Shown: positions 55,647 through 64,000 of the stretch, piece by piece
Position numbering within the stretch: the stretch's first letter is position 1
How the letters are laid out: the number at the start of each line of letters is the position of its first letter
Position numbers and translations under genes: made by a program
Assembly: GCF_016427555.1 (NCBI RefSeq)
Contig: NZ_JAELVS010000002.1
Coordinates: forward strand, 1 to 64,000
Direction: 5' to 3'
Length of the DNA: 64,000 nt
Source: Marinobacter litoralis
Lineage (GTDB): Bacteria; Pseudomonadota; Gammaproteobacteria; Pseudomonadales; Oleiphilaceae
The notes under the pieces: generated by a model
The model's input: the letters and a program-made list of their open reading frames with translations, nothing else
Told to the model about the DNA's origin: nothing
The model's database searches: none

Positions 55647-56039
55647 ATGAGCTTTAACATTCCTTCCTGGCTACCCTGGTGTTTGACCGCTGTAGCGATT
55701 GTTCTGGTTCTTGTGCAGGGCATTCTTCACGGCCGCAAGATTCAAGCACTTCAGGCATCCCTCAAGAGCCGGTGCGACACGCTCGGTCGTGAGTTGCACG
55801 CAACCACCAGTGGCAGTATGGGGGTAGGTCAGCGTTTAGTTGCCTGTGAACGTCAGTTGTTCGAGTTGCGTAATGCCATGGACGAAATGCGCCAGAATGA
55901 CCCGCTGAGAATTTCATACGATGAAGCCGCTCGGTTGGTTGATCTGGGGGCAGGTATTGACGATTTGATGAACACCTGTGGGATCTCCCGTCCGGAAGCC
56001 GAGCTTGTGTCAGCGCTCAAGAAGCGTCAGGCGGCTTAA
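55647..56039 (+). CDS. DUF2802 membrane-anchored protein
   Basis: A 130-residue protein with one N-terminal helix (about 8-26, WLPWCLTAVAIVLVLVQGIL), a coiled coil (about 30-85) and a conserved C-terminal helix-turn-helix-like segment, YDEAARLVDLGAGIDDLMNTCGISRPEAELVSAL. DUF2802 genes sit after cheW in pseudomonads. Function is unknown; the anchor plus coiled coil suggests a membrane-associated structural or localisation role. Its stop overlaps the convergent gene by three bases. Confidence 0.85.
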   Translation: MSFNIPSWLPWCLTAVAIVLVLVQGILHGRKIQALQASLKSRCDTLGRELHATTSGSMGVGQRLVACERQLFELRNAMDEMRQNDPLRISYDEAARLVDLGAGIDDLMNTCGISRPEAELVSALKKRQAA

Positions 56040-56374
56040 TCGTCGGGTTTATCAGCCGGCTGGCCGGTGCCGGGGCGAGCATCGTTGGGTGTTTTGCCCC
56101 GAATATGAAACGCAAATGCCAGTATTTCAGCAATCACCCGGTAGAGTTCTTCGGGAATCTCTTCGTTCAGTGACAGCCGCGCCAGAATTCCAGCCAGTTC
56201 CGCATTTTCGTACAAAGGAACGTCATGTTCCCGGGCAATCCGGATAATCTCTTCTGCCAGTTCCCAAGTGCCGGTCGCTGAAATAATCGGTGCACGCTCG
56301 CCATCGTACTTGAGGGCGACGGCAGCGGGCGCGGTGGTATCGTCTTGTTTATTGGATTCGCGTTCTTTGGTCAT
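56036..56374 (-). CDS. Small FlhB C-terminal-domain protein (FhlB-like)
   Basis: A 112-residue cytoplasmic protein equivalent to the last third of FlhB: AAVALKYDGERAPIISATGTWELAEEIIRIAREHDVPLYENAEL aligns with the region after NPTH in FlhB. The autocleavage NPTH is replaced by TAPAA, so it cannot self-cleave. FhlB-type proteins can stand in for the cleaved FlhB C-domain in some bacteria. The ATG at 56372-56374 overlaps the stop of the upstream FliK-like gene (ATGA), so the two are coupled. Confidence 0.85.
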   Translation of the reverse strand: MTKERESNKQDDTTAPAAVALKYDGERAPIISATGTWELAEEIIRIAREHDVPLYENAELAGILARLSLNEEIPEELYRVIAEILAFAFHIRGKTPNDARPGTGQPADKPDD

Positions 56375-57747
56375 GCTTTGGTGTCCACCAGCCGATGCTC
56401 CAGACGGGTTTCGGTTTGTCGTGGGCTGCCCCGGCGGCACTCGAGATCGGTTACCTCAAGCCCAAGGTCAATCAGGCTATGGCGCAACAACGGCAGCTCT
56501 TCGTTGACCTGGCGCAGGGTCGATTGTTTTTCGGCCCAAATCTGAGCGCGGACACTGGGGTGGCGGTAGGCTACATCAAAATGGAGCGGCCCCGCGTGAT
56601 CCAGATCGATGGCCAGATTCAAGCGCCACTCGCTGATCGATGCCCGGTCTGGTTGGTTCTTGCCGCCACTCTCCTGGTTGTATTGCTCCATTCTTAGCTG
56701 TGCCATTCGGGGTTCTTGTTGGGGCGTCAGCCACGGGATTTCTAAAAGCAGAGTGCTGGCGGGGGCGCCGGGTTCTGCACCTGACCGCGCGGTCAGGGTT
56801 TGGCTGTGTAATTGGTTCACAGTGATACGATTGAGCATGCCGGCCAGCATGCGCAGTGTCTGGGCTACGCTGGCGGGTTCGCTTCGGCCCTGAGAGGGGA
56901 ATGCGGAAACCATTTTCGGAAACTGAAGAGGCGCGTGCATTAAGTCCGGGCTTGCCAGGGGTGTCAGGCGGCTAAAGGCGTCCGGCGTTTGGCCTTGGTG
57001 GGCGAGTAGCGCAGTTACGATCCTGGCCAAGGCAAGCTTGAAATCGCTGGGAGCTGATGACTGGCTTCCCGCTTGCAGCAATCGGGATTCCGCAAAGGCA
57101 CCGCTCTCTGCCAACCACTGCTTCACTTGACTTAATCCGTCCTTGGTTTTCCCGGCGCCCGGAGTCAGGCCATTTGCTTTTGCCATGTTGGCAAGCATTC
57201 CTTCCAGGGCTTGTCTGGCTGCCGCGGGAAGGGGCTGAACGTTGATACTCGATGGCAACTGGCCCGGTTGCGGGGCAATTTTTAGCCCGGCATTCATGCT
57301 GTTTAATAACTGGGCCAATCCACTTTGCAGATTTTGCTGCCAGGGCAGGCGTTGAGCCAGTGCCTTTGCGATGCCGGCTTCTTCACTGGCTGCCAATTTC
57401 CCCATGAGCTTCAGCTCGTTCCCGGCGCGCATGATTTTGATCAAGTCGCCCGCTTTCAGGTCCGGCGGCTGGTCACCCGTAGCCACTGCGAGGGAACGGC
57501 CTTTTACCTCTAGAATCAGCTCACTGCCACCCTCTTTGCGCTGGAGGACTTCTGCCACTTTGGCGAGCGTGGACTCGCGGTTACCCAGTTTCAATTGTGC
57601 CAACTGTTGTTGGGCCGGCTGGGCACGGTCTATGCCAGCTGAAGACAAGCCGGTGCTGCTTTGCTTACCTCCAATAAGCTTGTTTTCCTGGGGTACGGGC
57701 GTTTGCCCGGCATTCAGTTTCATTGGCATTGTTTTGATATCGGGCAA
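56371..57747 (-). CDS. Second FliK-like hook-length-control-domain protein
   Basis: A 458-residue protein, Gln/Ala/Leu-rich, with a C-terminal FliK-type domain (about 340-430): WRLNLAIDLDHAGPLHFDVAYRHPSVRAQIWAEKQSTLRQVNEELPLLRHSLIDLGLEVTDLEC. It differs from the fliK at 32.8 kb and has no recognisable N-terminal export region. Its coupling to an FlhB-domain gene echoes the FliK-FlhB contact in export switching. Known relatives occur next to cheW/DUF2802 in pseudomonads; their function is not settled. It is divergent from ccmA. Confidence 0.8.
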   Translation of the reverse strand: MPDIKTMPMKLNAGQTPVPQENKLIGGKQSSTGLSSAGIDRAQPAQQQLAQLKLGNRESTLAKVAEVLQRKEGGSELILEVKGRSLAVATGDQPPDLKAGDLIKIMRAGNELKLMGKLAASEEAGIAKALAQRLPWQQNLQSGLAQLLNSMNAGLKIAPQPGQLPSSINVQPLPAAARQALEGMLANMAKANGLTPGAGKTKDGLSQVKQWLAESGAFAESRLLQAGSQSSAPSDFKLALARIVTALLAHQGQTPDAFSRLTPLASPDLMHAPLQFPKMVSAFPSQGRSEPASVAQTLRMLAGMLNRITVNQLHSQTLTARSGAEPGAPASTLLLEIPWLTPQQEPRMAQLRMEQYNQESGGKNQPDRASISEWRLNLAIDLDHAGPLHFDVAYRHPSVRAQIWAEKQSTLRQVNEELPLLRHSLIDLGLEVTDLECRRGSPRQTETRLEHRLVDTKA

Positions 57748-57770
57748 GAGTAATCTGTGATGGCTTTCGT

Positions 57771-57776
57771 TATAAT
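57771..57776 (+). promoter_or_regulatory. Candidate -10 element for the ccm operon
   Basis: A perfect TATAAT 107 bases before ccmA, in the region divergent from the FliK-like gene. No good -35 hexamer is seen at 16-18 bases, so the assignment is weak. Confidence 0.35.
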
Positions 57777-57882
57777 GCGCGACGTTGGTATTAAATGCCC
57801 GGTTTCCATATTGGTACCTGATTGGCCTTCATTCATGCACCCGATGCCGTATAGGCGTCCTTCGCTTTTAAACGGAACCCAG

Positions 57883-58506
57883 ATGCCCGAGCCGTTACTA
57901 CAGGCCGTTGGTCTTGAGTGTGAGCGCGACGAGCGCCTTCTGTTCCAAAACCTGTCTTTTTCCATACTGCCCGGTACGGTTACCCGTGTCGAGGGTCCTA
58001 ATGGCTCCGGTAAAACCACCTTGCTTAGAATATTAGCGGGTTTGAACGACGCCTGGGCGGGTGATCTGAGTTGGTGCGGCACATCTATAAGTCAGAACCG
58101 GGAATCTTATCTACGTAATATGATGTATCTGGGCCATCGCCCGGGTATCAAACACTTGCTGACACCGCTGGAGAATTTGCGGGCTTTGATGGCTGGGCGT
58201 AGACCGCTTGACGACGATGCGCTGCTTCAGGCTTTGGCCGGGACAGGCCTTGCAGGCTTTGAACATGTGCCTTGTCGAAATTTGTCGGCCGGGCAGCAGC
58301 GCCGGGTGGCGTTGGCGCGTCTACTGATTGCCGACGAGCCACTCTGGATACTCGACGAAGTATTTACCGCTATTGATGCCGACGGGGTTGAAGCGATTGA
58401 AACTCTGCTGTTGCAGCGTGCCCGGGAGGGGGGAGCGGTTATCGTCACGACCCACCACGACCTCGATTTGCCCGGTATGGGCCGGATTACCTTGGGAGCC
58501 GCATGA
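57883..58506 (+). CDS. ccmA: Cytochrome c maturation ABC ATPase CcmA
   Basis: A 207-residue ABC ATPase: Walker A GPNGSGKTT (about 36-44), signature LSAGQQRR and Walker B LWILDEVFTAID. With CcmB it powers release of haem-loaded CcmE from CcmC. I chose the ATG at 57883 (MPEPLLQAVGLECERD) because it gives the usual length of about 205 aa; upstream in-frame starts would add non-conserved residues. It overlaps ccmB in ATGA. Confidence 0.95.
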   Translation: MPEPLLQAVGLECERDERLLFQNLSFSILPGTVTRVEGPNGSGKTTLLRILAGLNDAWAGDLSWCGTSISQNRESYLRNMMYLGHRPGIKHLLTPLENLRALMAGRRPLDDDALLQALAGTGLAGFEHVPCRNLSAGQQRRVALARLLIADEPLWILDEVFTAIDADGVEAIETLLLQRAREGGAVIVTTHHDLDLPGMGRITLGAA

Positions 58507-59231
58507 TGAACGTCAATGCGCCAATCGCACTGAAAAAGGTAGACAGCTCAGTGGGCGTGTTTCAGGCCATGGTGTCGGTGTTTTTGCGAGATGTCCGCGT
58601 GGCATTTCGGCAACGACAAGATCTGTTAAATCCGCTTCTGTTTTTTACCATGGTGGTCACTCTATTCCCCCTTGGTGTTAGCCCGGAAGTGGCGTTCCTG
58701 AAACAGTCCGGAGCCGGTATCCTGTGGGTGGCGGCTTTGTTGTCGGTGCTTTTATCGCTGGATCATTTGTTTCGACACGATTTTGACGACGGCACTTTGG
58801 AACAGTTGATGTTGCAGCCGCAGCCACTGTTTCTGCTGGTCCTGGCCAAAACCATGGCCCACTGGCTGCTGACCGGCCTGCCTTTGGTGCTGTTAACACC
58901 GGTTTTAGGGCTAATGTTGCACCTCGACGGGAACTCCGTGGCCACTTTGTGTCTAACGCTGCTGATTGGCACTCCGGTATTGAGTTTGATCGGTTCCATT
59001 GGCGCCGCGTTAACCTTGGGCCTGCGATCGGCTGGAGTGCTCTTGTCACTGCTGATTATTCCGCTGTACATTCCCGTGCTCATATTCGGTACAGGAACAG
59101 TAGCTGCGGCTGCAGAGGGGGCTCAGGTGTCCGGTTATCTGGCGTTGATGGGCGCTTTCCTGGTGTTGGCGCTAACGTTGGCGCCTTTTGCTTCGGCTGC
59201 AGCCTTACGAATCAGCCTGTCCAATAGCTGA
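58503..59231 (+). CDS. ccmB: Cytochrome c maturation permease CcmB
   Basis: A 242-residue inner-membrane protein with six hydrophobic segments. The conserved RVAFRQRQDLLNPLLFFTMVV N-terminal block and FRHDFDDGTLEQLMLQPQPL are typical. It forms the CcmAB complex acting on CcmC-CcmE. About 20 residues longer at the N-terminus than E. coli CcmB; the second ATG at 58506 is equally possible. Confidence 0.94.
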   Translation: MMNVNAPIALKKVDSSVGVFQAMVSVFLRDVRVAFRQRQDLLNPLLFFTMVVTLFPLGVSPEVAFLKQSGAGILWVAALLSVLLSLDHLFRHDFDDGTLEQLMLQPQPLFLLVLAKTMAHWLLTGLPLVLLTPVLGLMLHLDGNSVATLCLTLLIGTPVLSLIGSIGAALTLGLRSAGVLLSLLIIPLYIPVLIFGTGTVAAAAEGAQVSGYLALMGAFLVLALTLAPFASAAALRISLSNS

Positions 59232-59284
59232 TTGTTTTCAGCTGGACAGAAACGACTTGTGAACAGTAAGACGGTGACTAACTG

Positions 59285-60028
59285 ATGTGGCAATTTTTTC
59301 ACAAACTGGGCTCTCCCAAGTGGTTCTTCGGTATTGCGAACCGCTTTATGCCTTGGTTGCTGGCGGGTGGCCTGATCCTTTTGGCTGCAGGGTTAGTCTG
59401 GGGATTGGCGTTTGCTCCGAAAGATTATCTGCAGGGCAACAGCTACCGGATCATCTTTATTCACGTGCCGTCGGCATTTTTAGCGCAATCCATCTATATC
59501 ATGATGGCCTCGGCGGCGGTGGTAACCCTGGTCTGGCGCATGAAACTGGCTGATGTGTTCGTAAAATCGGTTGCGCCGGTTGGTTTGATGTTTACCTTTT
59601 TGGCGCTCTTCACAGGCGCGGTTTGGGGTAAGCCAACGTGGGGTACCTGGTGGGTTTGGGATGCCCGGCTCACATCCATGCTGATCTTGTTGTTTCTGTA
59701 CGGCGGTGCCATCGCGCTGGACCGCTCCATTAACGATGAAAAGTCGGCGGCGCGTGCCGTGGCCGTCTTGGTGCTGGTCGGAGTGGTGAATATCCCGATC
59801 ATCAAGTATTCGGTGGATTGGTGGAACACATTGCACCAGCCCGCCACCTTTAAACTGACCGAAAAGCCGTCTATGGCGATGGAGATGTGGGTACCGCTTT
59901 TGCTATCTGTGCTGGGGCTCTATCTGCTGTTCGGTTGGTTGGCATGCCTGAGAATGAAAACCGAAATTCTGGTTCGGGAGCGCCGAACCCGATGGGTGAA
60001 AGAGCTCGTTCTGGCGGGAAGGAAGTAA
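59285..60028 (+). CDS. ccmC: Haem-handling protein CcmC
   Basis: A 247-residue six-helix membrane protein with the haem-binding WWD signature [21 protein letters not shown] and the two flanking histidine regions ([19 protein letters not shown]). It attaches haem to CcmE in the periplasm. Three bases separate it from ccmD. Confidence 0.96.
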   Translation: MWQFFHKLGSPKWFFGIANRFMPWLLAGGLILLAAGLVWGLAFAPKDYLQGNSYRIIFIHVPSAFLAQSIYIMMASAAVVTLVWRMKLADVFVKSVAPVGLMFTFLALFTGAVWGKPTWGTWWVWDARLTSMLILLFLYGGAIALDRSINDEKSAARAVAVLVLVGVVNIPIIKYSVDWWNTLHQPATFKLTEKPSMAMEMWVPLLLSVLGLYLLFGWLACLRMKTEILVRERRTRWVKELVLAGRK

Positions 60029-60031
60029 ACA

Positions 60032-60265
60032 ATGGCATTTGAATCATTTTCAGCATTTCTCGCCATGGAAGGCCACGGTCCCTACGTTTGGACCTGTTAT
60101 GCCGTGTTCGTTGTTCTGTTGGCGGGCATGGTTTTTTGGTCGGCGAAACGCCATCAAGCGACGTATCGCATGTGTAAACGCAGCCATGATCAGCAGGCCC
60201 GGAAAGGGCAGGCCAAGCCAAAAGCGGCAGCCACGTTTACCCGTGTCGAAATCTCTCAGGATTGA
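60032..60265 (+). CDS. ccmD: Cytochrome c maturation small protein CcmD
   Basis: A 77-residue protein with one membrane helix (about 19-38, [19 protein letters not shown]) preceded by the conserved MEGHGPYVW. It helps release holo-CcmE from CcmABC. GGAAGGAAG lies just upstream of the ATG. Confidence 0.92.
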   Translation: MAFESFSAFLAMEGHGPYVWTCYAVFVVLLAGMVFWSAKRHQATYRMCKRSHDQQARKGQAKPKAAATFTRVEISQD

Positions 60266-60278
60266 TTTTAGGTATCCC

Positions 60279-60758
60279 ATGCACCCGATTCGTAAGAAAA
60301 GACTGACCATAGTGATTTTCCTCGTTGCTGGTTTGGCTGTTGCGGTTGGTTTGACCACCTATGCACTGCGCCAGAACATAAACCTGTTCTACGACCCGAC
60401 TGAAATCGCCGCCGGTAATGCCCCGGTTGATGTGCGGATTCGGGCCGGCGGTATGGTTGAAGAGGGGAGTGTGGTGCGCGACACCGAAAGCCTTGCTGTG
60501 CGTTTTCGGGTGACAAATTTTACCGATTCTGTCCCGGTTGAGTATGTCGGCATCCTGCCGGACCTCTTCGCTGAAGGCCAGGGTGTGGTTGCCATGGGGC
60601 GATTGAATAACGACGGACTTTTCGTGGCGGATCAGGTGCTGGCCAAACACGATGAAAACTATATGCCGCCTGAAGTGGCCGACGCGCTGGAAAAATCCTC
60701 GAAAGGACAGCACAAATCGCCATACGCAGATAAAGCTGCCGAATCCCAGGCTTATTGA
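60279..60758 (+). CDS. ccmE: Haem chaperone CcmE
   Basis: A 159-residue periplasmic haem carrier with an N-terminal anchor (about 9-29) and OB-fold domain. The covalent haem ligand H124 and Y128 are in [12 protein letters not shown] chose the ATG at 60279 ([10 protein letters not shown]), the usual family start; the in-frame extension upstream lies inside ccmD and is not conserved. A disordered C-terminal tail follows residue 135. Confidence 0.96.
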   Translation: MHPIRKKRLTIVIFLVAGLAVAVGLTTYALRQNINLFYDPTEIAAGNAPVDVRIRAGGMVEEGSVVRDTESLAVRFRVTNFTDSVPVEYVGILPDLFAEGQGVVAMGRLNNDGLFVADQVLAKHDENYMPPEVADALEKSSKGQHKSPYADKAAESQAY

Positions 60759-60791
60759 GCACCCATTTATTGTTGATGTTGGAGAGTCCTG

Positions 60792-62792
60792 ATGTATCCG
60801 GAACTCGGGCAAGTTTCACTGATTCTCGCGCTACTGCTGGCGTTGCTTCTTTCTGGCGTGCCATTGGCGGGAGCGCTGACCGGGCGTGACAGCCTGCAGG
60901 CCTTTGCCCGACCTTTGGCGTCGGGCATGTTTGTGTTTACCGGGCTGGCCTTTGCCATCCTGACTCACGCCTTTATGGTGGACGATTTTTCCGTCGCTTA
61001 TGTCGCCAACAACAGCAACAGCATGTTGCCCTGGTTCTATAAGTTCAGCGCGGTATGGGGCGGCCATGAAGGTTCCCTGTTGCTGTGGATTCTGATGCTG
61101 ACTGGCTGGACCCTGGCGGTGGCGGTATTCAGCCGCAGGTTGCCCTCAACCATGGTGTCCCAGGTTCTGTCTGTGATGGGCATGGTGTGCGTAGGCTTCT
61201 TCCTGTTCATTATTCTGACCTCGAACCCCTTTGATCGCTTGCTGCCCAATATTCCGGCGGACGGCCAGGACCTTAACCCGTTGTTGCAAGACATCGGGTT
61301 GATCGTGCACCCCCCCATGCTTTACATGGGCTATGTCGGGTTTTCCGTTGCCTTTGCGTTTGCATTGGCGGCCCTGATTAACGGTCGGTTGGATGCGGCA
61401 TGGGCCCGGTGGTCCCGCCCCTGGACCACCGTAGCCTGGTCATTCCTAACCATCGGCATTGCTTTGGGCAGCTGGTGGGCATACTACGAGCTTGGCTGGG
61501 GTGGCTGGTGGTTCTGGGACCCGGTTGAAAATGCATCCTTGCTGCCCTGGTTGTCGGGCACCGCGCTAATGCACTCGCTGGCGGTGACAGAGAAGCGTGG
61601 CGTATTCAAAAGCTGGACCGTGCTTTTGGCCATCGTAACCTTTGCGCTAAGCCTGCTCGGTACCTTTTTGGTCCGCTCCGGAGTGCTGACGTCTGTTCAT
61701 GCCTTTGCGTCTGACCCCGAACGGGGCACCTTCCTGCTCGCCCTGTTGGGCATTACTGTCGTTGGTAGTCTATCGCTCTATGCTTTCCGCGCGCCCGTAG
61801 TGCACGTTCGCTCCCGCTACGGTTCAATGTCACGGGAAATCTTCCTGTTGCTGAACAACGTCTTGTTGGTCACAGCAACGCTGTTGGTTGCAATTGGTAC
61901 GCTTTACCCGCTGATTCTGGATTATCTGGATATGGGCAAGCTGTCGATTGGCGAACCGTTCTTCAACACCACCTTTAGCCCGTTGGCCGTTGCGGCAGGA
62001 CTGCTGTTGGGCGCGGGCGTTTTCTCTCGCTGGAAGAAAACGGATGGCGGCTGGTTGGGCCGAAAGCTGCTTTGGCCGTTGGCTTTGAGCTTGACCGCAA
62101 GCGCGGCGGTCATTTTGGTTTACGGCGCATTCAAACCCTGGGCCTTCGTGGGCGTATTCACGGCAATCTGGGTGGCGGTGGCAACGCTGTGGGATCTGTG
62201 GGACAAATCTGCTTCCCGTCAGGGGCGGTTGTACGGTCTCAAGCGCCAGTCCCGCAGTTATTGGGGCATGGTGCTGGGCCACCTGGGTGTCGCCATGGTG
62301 ATGGCGGGAGCAACCGTGGTTTCAAACTATGGCATTGAGCGTGATGTGCGAATGGTGCCCGGTGACTCGGCCATGGTAGGCGACTACGAGATTGTATTTA
62401 CCTATATCGGCAATCGTCGCGGGGCTAACTTTACCGCTCAATACGGCAGTTTCGATGTGCTGCTGAATGGTGAAAAGATTTCTGTGCTGCACCCGGAGAA
62501 ACGAAATTATCCGGTCGGCATGAGTGTGATGACCGAAGCGGATATTGATGGTGGACTGTTCCGGGACATCTTCGTAGCCATCGGTGAGCGGATCTCCGAC
62601 GAGGCCTGGGCCATACGCTTGCAATACAAGCCGCTGATCCGTTGGCTGTGGTTGGGGGCTCTGGTTATGGCCATCGGTGGATTCCTGGCGATCTCGGATA
62701 AGCGCTACCGCATCCGGGCGAAAAATCAGGTGAAGGTCGCTGACAGTAGCCCCAAAGTAGGTAGCACTCAGGCTACGGGAGCAACGTCATGA
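60792..62792 (+). CDS. ccmF: Cytochrome c haem lyase subunit CcmF
   Basis: A 666-residue polytopic protein with the WWD motif WGGWWFWDPVENASLLPWL (about 237-255) and periplasmic His residues. It accepts haem from CcmE and ligates it to apocytochrome c with CcmH/CcmI. GGAGAGTCCTG precedes the ATG; it overlaps dsbE by four bases (ATGA). Confidence 0.97.
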   Translation: MYPELGQVSLILALLLALLLSGVPLAGALTGRDSLQAFARPLASGMFVFTGLAFAILTHAFMVDDFSVAYVANNSNSMLPWFYKFSAVWGGHEGSLLLWILMLTGWTLAVAVFSRRLPSTMVSQVLSVMGMVCVGFFLFIILTSNPFDRLLPNIPADGQDLNPLLQDIGLIVHPPMLYMGYVGFSVAFAFALAALINGRLDAAWARWSRPWTTVAWSFLTIGIALGSWWAYYELGWGGWWFWDPVENASLLPWLSGTALMHSLAVTEKRGVFKSWTVLLAIVTFALSLLGTFLVRSGVLTSVHAFASDPERGTFLLALLGITVVGSLSLYAFRAPVVHVRSRYGSMSREIFLLLNNVLLVTATLLVAIGTLYPLILDYLDMGKLSIGEPFFNTTFSPLAVAAGLLLGAGVFSRWKKTDGGWLGRKLLWPLALSLTASAAVILVYGAFKPWAFVGVFTAIWVAVATLWDLWDKSASRQGRLYGLKRQSRSYWGMVLGHLGVAMVMAGATVVSNYGIERDVRMVPGDSAMVGDYEIVFTYIGNRRGANFTAQYGSFDVLLNGEKISVLHPEKRNYPVGMSVMTEADIDGGLFRDIFVAIGERISDEAWAIRLQYKPLIRWLWLGALVMAIGGFLAISDKRYRIRAKNQVKVADSSPKVGSTQATGATS

Positions 62793-63325
62793 AGCGTCTT
62801 CTGCTGTTTTTACCATTGGTGATCGCGGTCAGTCTCGGTATTTTCCTGGCCGCAGGCATCGGCAAAGACCCCACCAAACTGGAGTCTGCACGGATTGGAA
62901 AGCCAGTACCGGCGTTCAGTCTGGAGAGCCTCAATAACTCAACCCAGCTGCTGAATGAGACGGTTCTGAAGGGTGAAGTAGCCTTGTTGAACGTATGGGC
63001 GGAATGGTGTCCGTCCTGCTGGGACGAGCATGAATACCTGATGCGGTTATCGAAGGAAAAGGGCGTTCGCATTGTGGGGCTCAACTACAAGGATCAGCGC
63101 GAAACAGCGTTCAGCTTTCTCGATCGATTGGGAAATCCCTACGATGAAATAATCTTCGACCCCAAGGGGTCGTTGGGTTTTGACCTTGGTGTATACGGTG
63201 CGCCTGAAACCTTTGTTATCGATGCTGATGGCATTGTGCGGTACCGCCACGTAGGCGTGGTGAACCAGCGCGTCTGGGAGGAGGTTTTGCAACCGGTTAT
63301 TCAGAAAGCAAAGGGTAATAGCTGA
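62789..63325 (+). CDS. dsbE: Thioredoxin-like DsbE/CcmG
   Basis: A 178-residue periplasmic thioredoxin with an N-terminal anchor (about 3-23) and active site WCPSC (C74, C77). It keeps the CxxCH cysteines of apocytochromes reduced for haem attachment. The GVYGAPETFVIDADGIVRYRHVG block is typical. It overlaps both neighbours. Confidence 0.96.
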   Translation: MKRLLLFLPLVIAVSLGIFLAAGIGKDPTKLESARIGKPVPAFSLESLNNSTQLLNETVLKGEVALLNVWAEWCPSCWDEHEYLMRLSKEKGVRIVGLNYKDQRETAFSFLDRLGNPYDEIIFDPKGSLGFDLGVYGAPETFVIDADGIVRYRHVGVVNQRVWEEVLQPVIQKAKGNS

Positions 63326-63807
63326 TGCGTTACATTCAGGGTGCCTTGCTGCTGCTGATCCTGTGTGCTTTTGGCGCACAGGCTGAAGTGAGAGAGGTGT
63401 ACGACTTCGAGACCCGGGCTGAGGAGCAGCGCTATCAGAACCTGATTGCCGAGTTGCGTTGCCCGAAATGCCAAAACCAGAACATTGCCGACTCCAACGC
63501 GCCCATTTCGAAAGACATGCGGGATCAGGTTTACCGGTTAATGAAAAACGGCGCCACCAACGATGAAATTGTTGGCGATTTGGTAGGGCGTTTCGGAGAG
63601 TTTGTTCAGTACAAACCACCCGTAGACCGACGCACCATCCTGCTGTGGGCGTTTCCGGCCATTGCAGTAATCGGCGGCGTGCTGATTGTAATCGGCGTTG
63701 CGGTTAGGTCCGGTAGGCGCGATCAGGATGAGTCGGCCCTTAGCCCCGAGGAACAGGCCCGCGTCAGAAAAATGCTGGCCGAAAAAGATCAGTCGCCCCG
63801 GGACTGA
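63325..63807 (+). CDS. ccmH: Cytochrome c maturation protein CcmH (CycL)
   Basis: A 160-residue protein: signal peptide (1-20), the thiol-disulfide motif LRCPKCQNQNIADSNAPI (C46, C49) and a C-terminal membrane anchor (about 105-127). This is the short form (E. coli CcmH is a CcmH-CcmI fusion). It resolves apocytochrome-thiol intermediates with DsbE and CcmF. Confidence 0.96.
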   Translation: MRYIQGALLLLILCAFGAQAEVREVYDFETRAEEQRYQNLIAELRCPKCQNQNIADSNAPISKDMRDQVYRLMKNGATNDEIVGDLVGRFGEFVQYKPPVDRRTILLWAFPAIAVIGGVLIVIGVAVRSGRRDQDESALSPEEQARVRKMLAEKDQSPRD

Positions 63808-63846
63808 TCTACGCAACACATTTCTAACTGTGACGTTGACTTCATC

Positions 63847-64000
63847 ATGACTCAAGAAACCTTTTGGATTGCCGCCGCGGTACTGGTTTTGTTCGCGATG
63901 GCGTTTGTGATGTACCCGGTGCTTTTCCATCGGCCGAAATCACGAATTGAAACCGATTTGAGAAACCAGAACCTGCTGGCCTATAAATCGCGGCTCAGAG
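63847..64000 (+). CDS. ccmI: Cytochrome c maturation protein CcmI (CycH), partial
   Basis: The first 51 codons are in the window, beginning MTQETFWIAAAVLVLFAMAF: an N-terminal membrane helix followed by RNQNLLAYKSRLR, the typical start of CcmI. The TPR part lies beyond the window. CcmI presents apocytochrome c to CcmF/CcmH. The start is the ATG at 63847. Confidence 0.88.
   Translation, partial: MTQETFWIAAAVLVLFAMAFVMYPVLFHRPKSRIETDLRNQNLLAYKSRLR

Noticed and set aside
60039-60278. In-frame 5' extension of ccmE
   Set aside because: It overlaps ccmD completely in another frame and is not part of the CcmE family; the ATG at 60279 gives the correct length.

Overview
The window looks like a chromosomal segment of a motile marine gammaproteobacterium close to Marinobacter and the pseudomonads. 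Reasons: the Pseudomonas-type flagellar hierarchy (fleQ, fleSR, sigma-54 promoters, fliA/sigma-28, fleN, flhF), the gene order flhA-flhF-fleN-fliA-cheYZAB-motCD-parC-parP-cheW-DUF2802, the lexA-sulA pair followed by two small conserved genes known beside lexA-sulA in pseudomonads, and a System I cytochrome c maturation (ccm) operon directly after the motility genes. Base composition is fairly even, and I see no prophage, insertion sequence or CRISPR array.

Layout. 1-3.3 kb: the end of a tRNA (probably Val), a large FabG-type reductase divergent from a FadI-like thiolase, and an initiator tRNA with a strong promoter and terminator. 3.3-8.0 kb: an EamA transporter, the scar of a deleted GAF...EAL signalling gene, a LysR regulator divergent from a two-subunit 3-oxoacid CoA-transferase, and a membrane protein resembling a voltage sensor without a pore. 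8.2-13.8 kb: tamA-tamB. 13.7-15.6 kb: a coupled amidoligase plus glutamine-amidotransferase pair, divergent from SOS-controlled lexA-sulA. 16.8-19.2 kb: two conserved small genes and a DUF1329 protein.

19.3-56 kb is a motility and chemotaxis island: a FliT-like gene, fleQ, fleSR, fliEFGHIJ, a phosphorelay/partner-switch module (HsbA-HsbR-HptB type), fliKLMNOPQR-flhB, then an inserted opposite-strand uraA-upp operon bordered by a long inverted repeat, then flhA-flhF-fleN-fliA, cheYZAB, motCD, parC-parP-cheW, DUF2802. On the opposite strand follows a second FliK-like gene translationally coupled to a small FlhB C-domain gene (56.0-57.7 kb). 57.9 kb to the end is ccmABCDEF-dsbE-ccmH and the start of ccmI.

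The regulatory circuit can be read in the DNA. fleQ encodes the sigma-54 activator with its c-di-GMP-binding residues. Sigma-54 promoters with good -24/-12 elements precede fleSR, fliE, fliK, fliL and flhA, and a good sigma-28 promoter precedes parC-parP-cheW. The parts least explained by standard annotation are the amidoligase/amidotransferase pair beside lexA, the pore-less voltage-sensor-like protein, three repeated motifs in the CheA linker that may tie the array to ParP, and the coupled FliK-like/FhlB-like pair. I did not find a clearly undescribed multi-gene system. The amidoligase locus is the nearest candidate.
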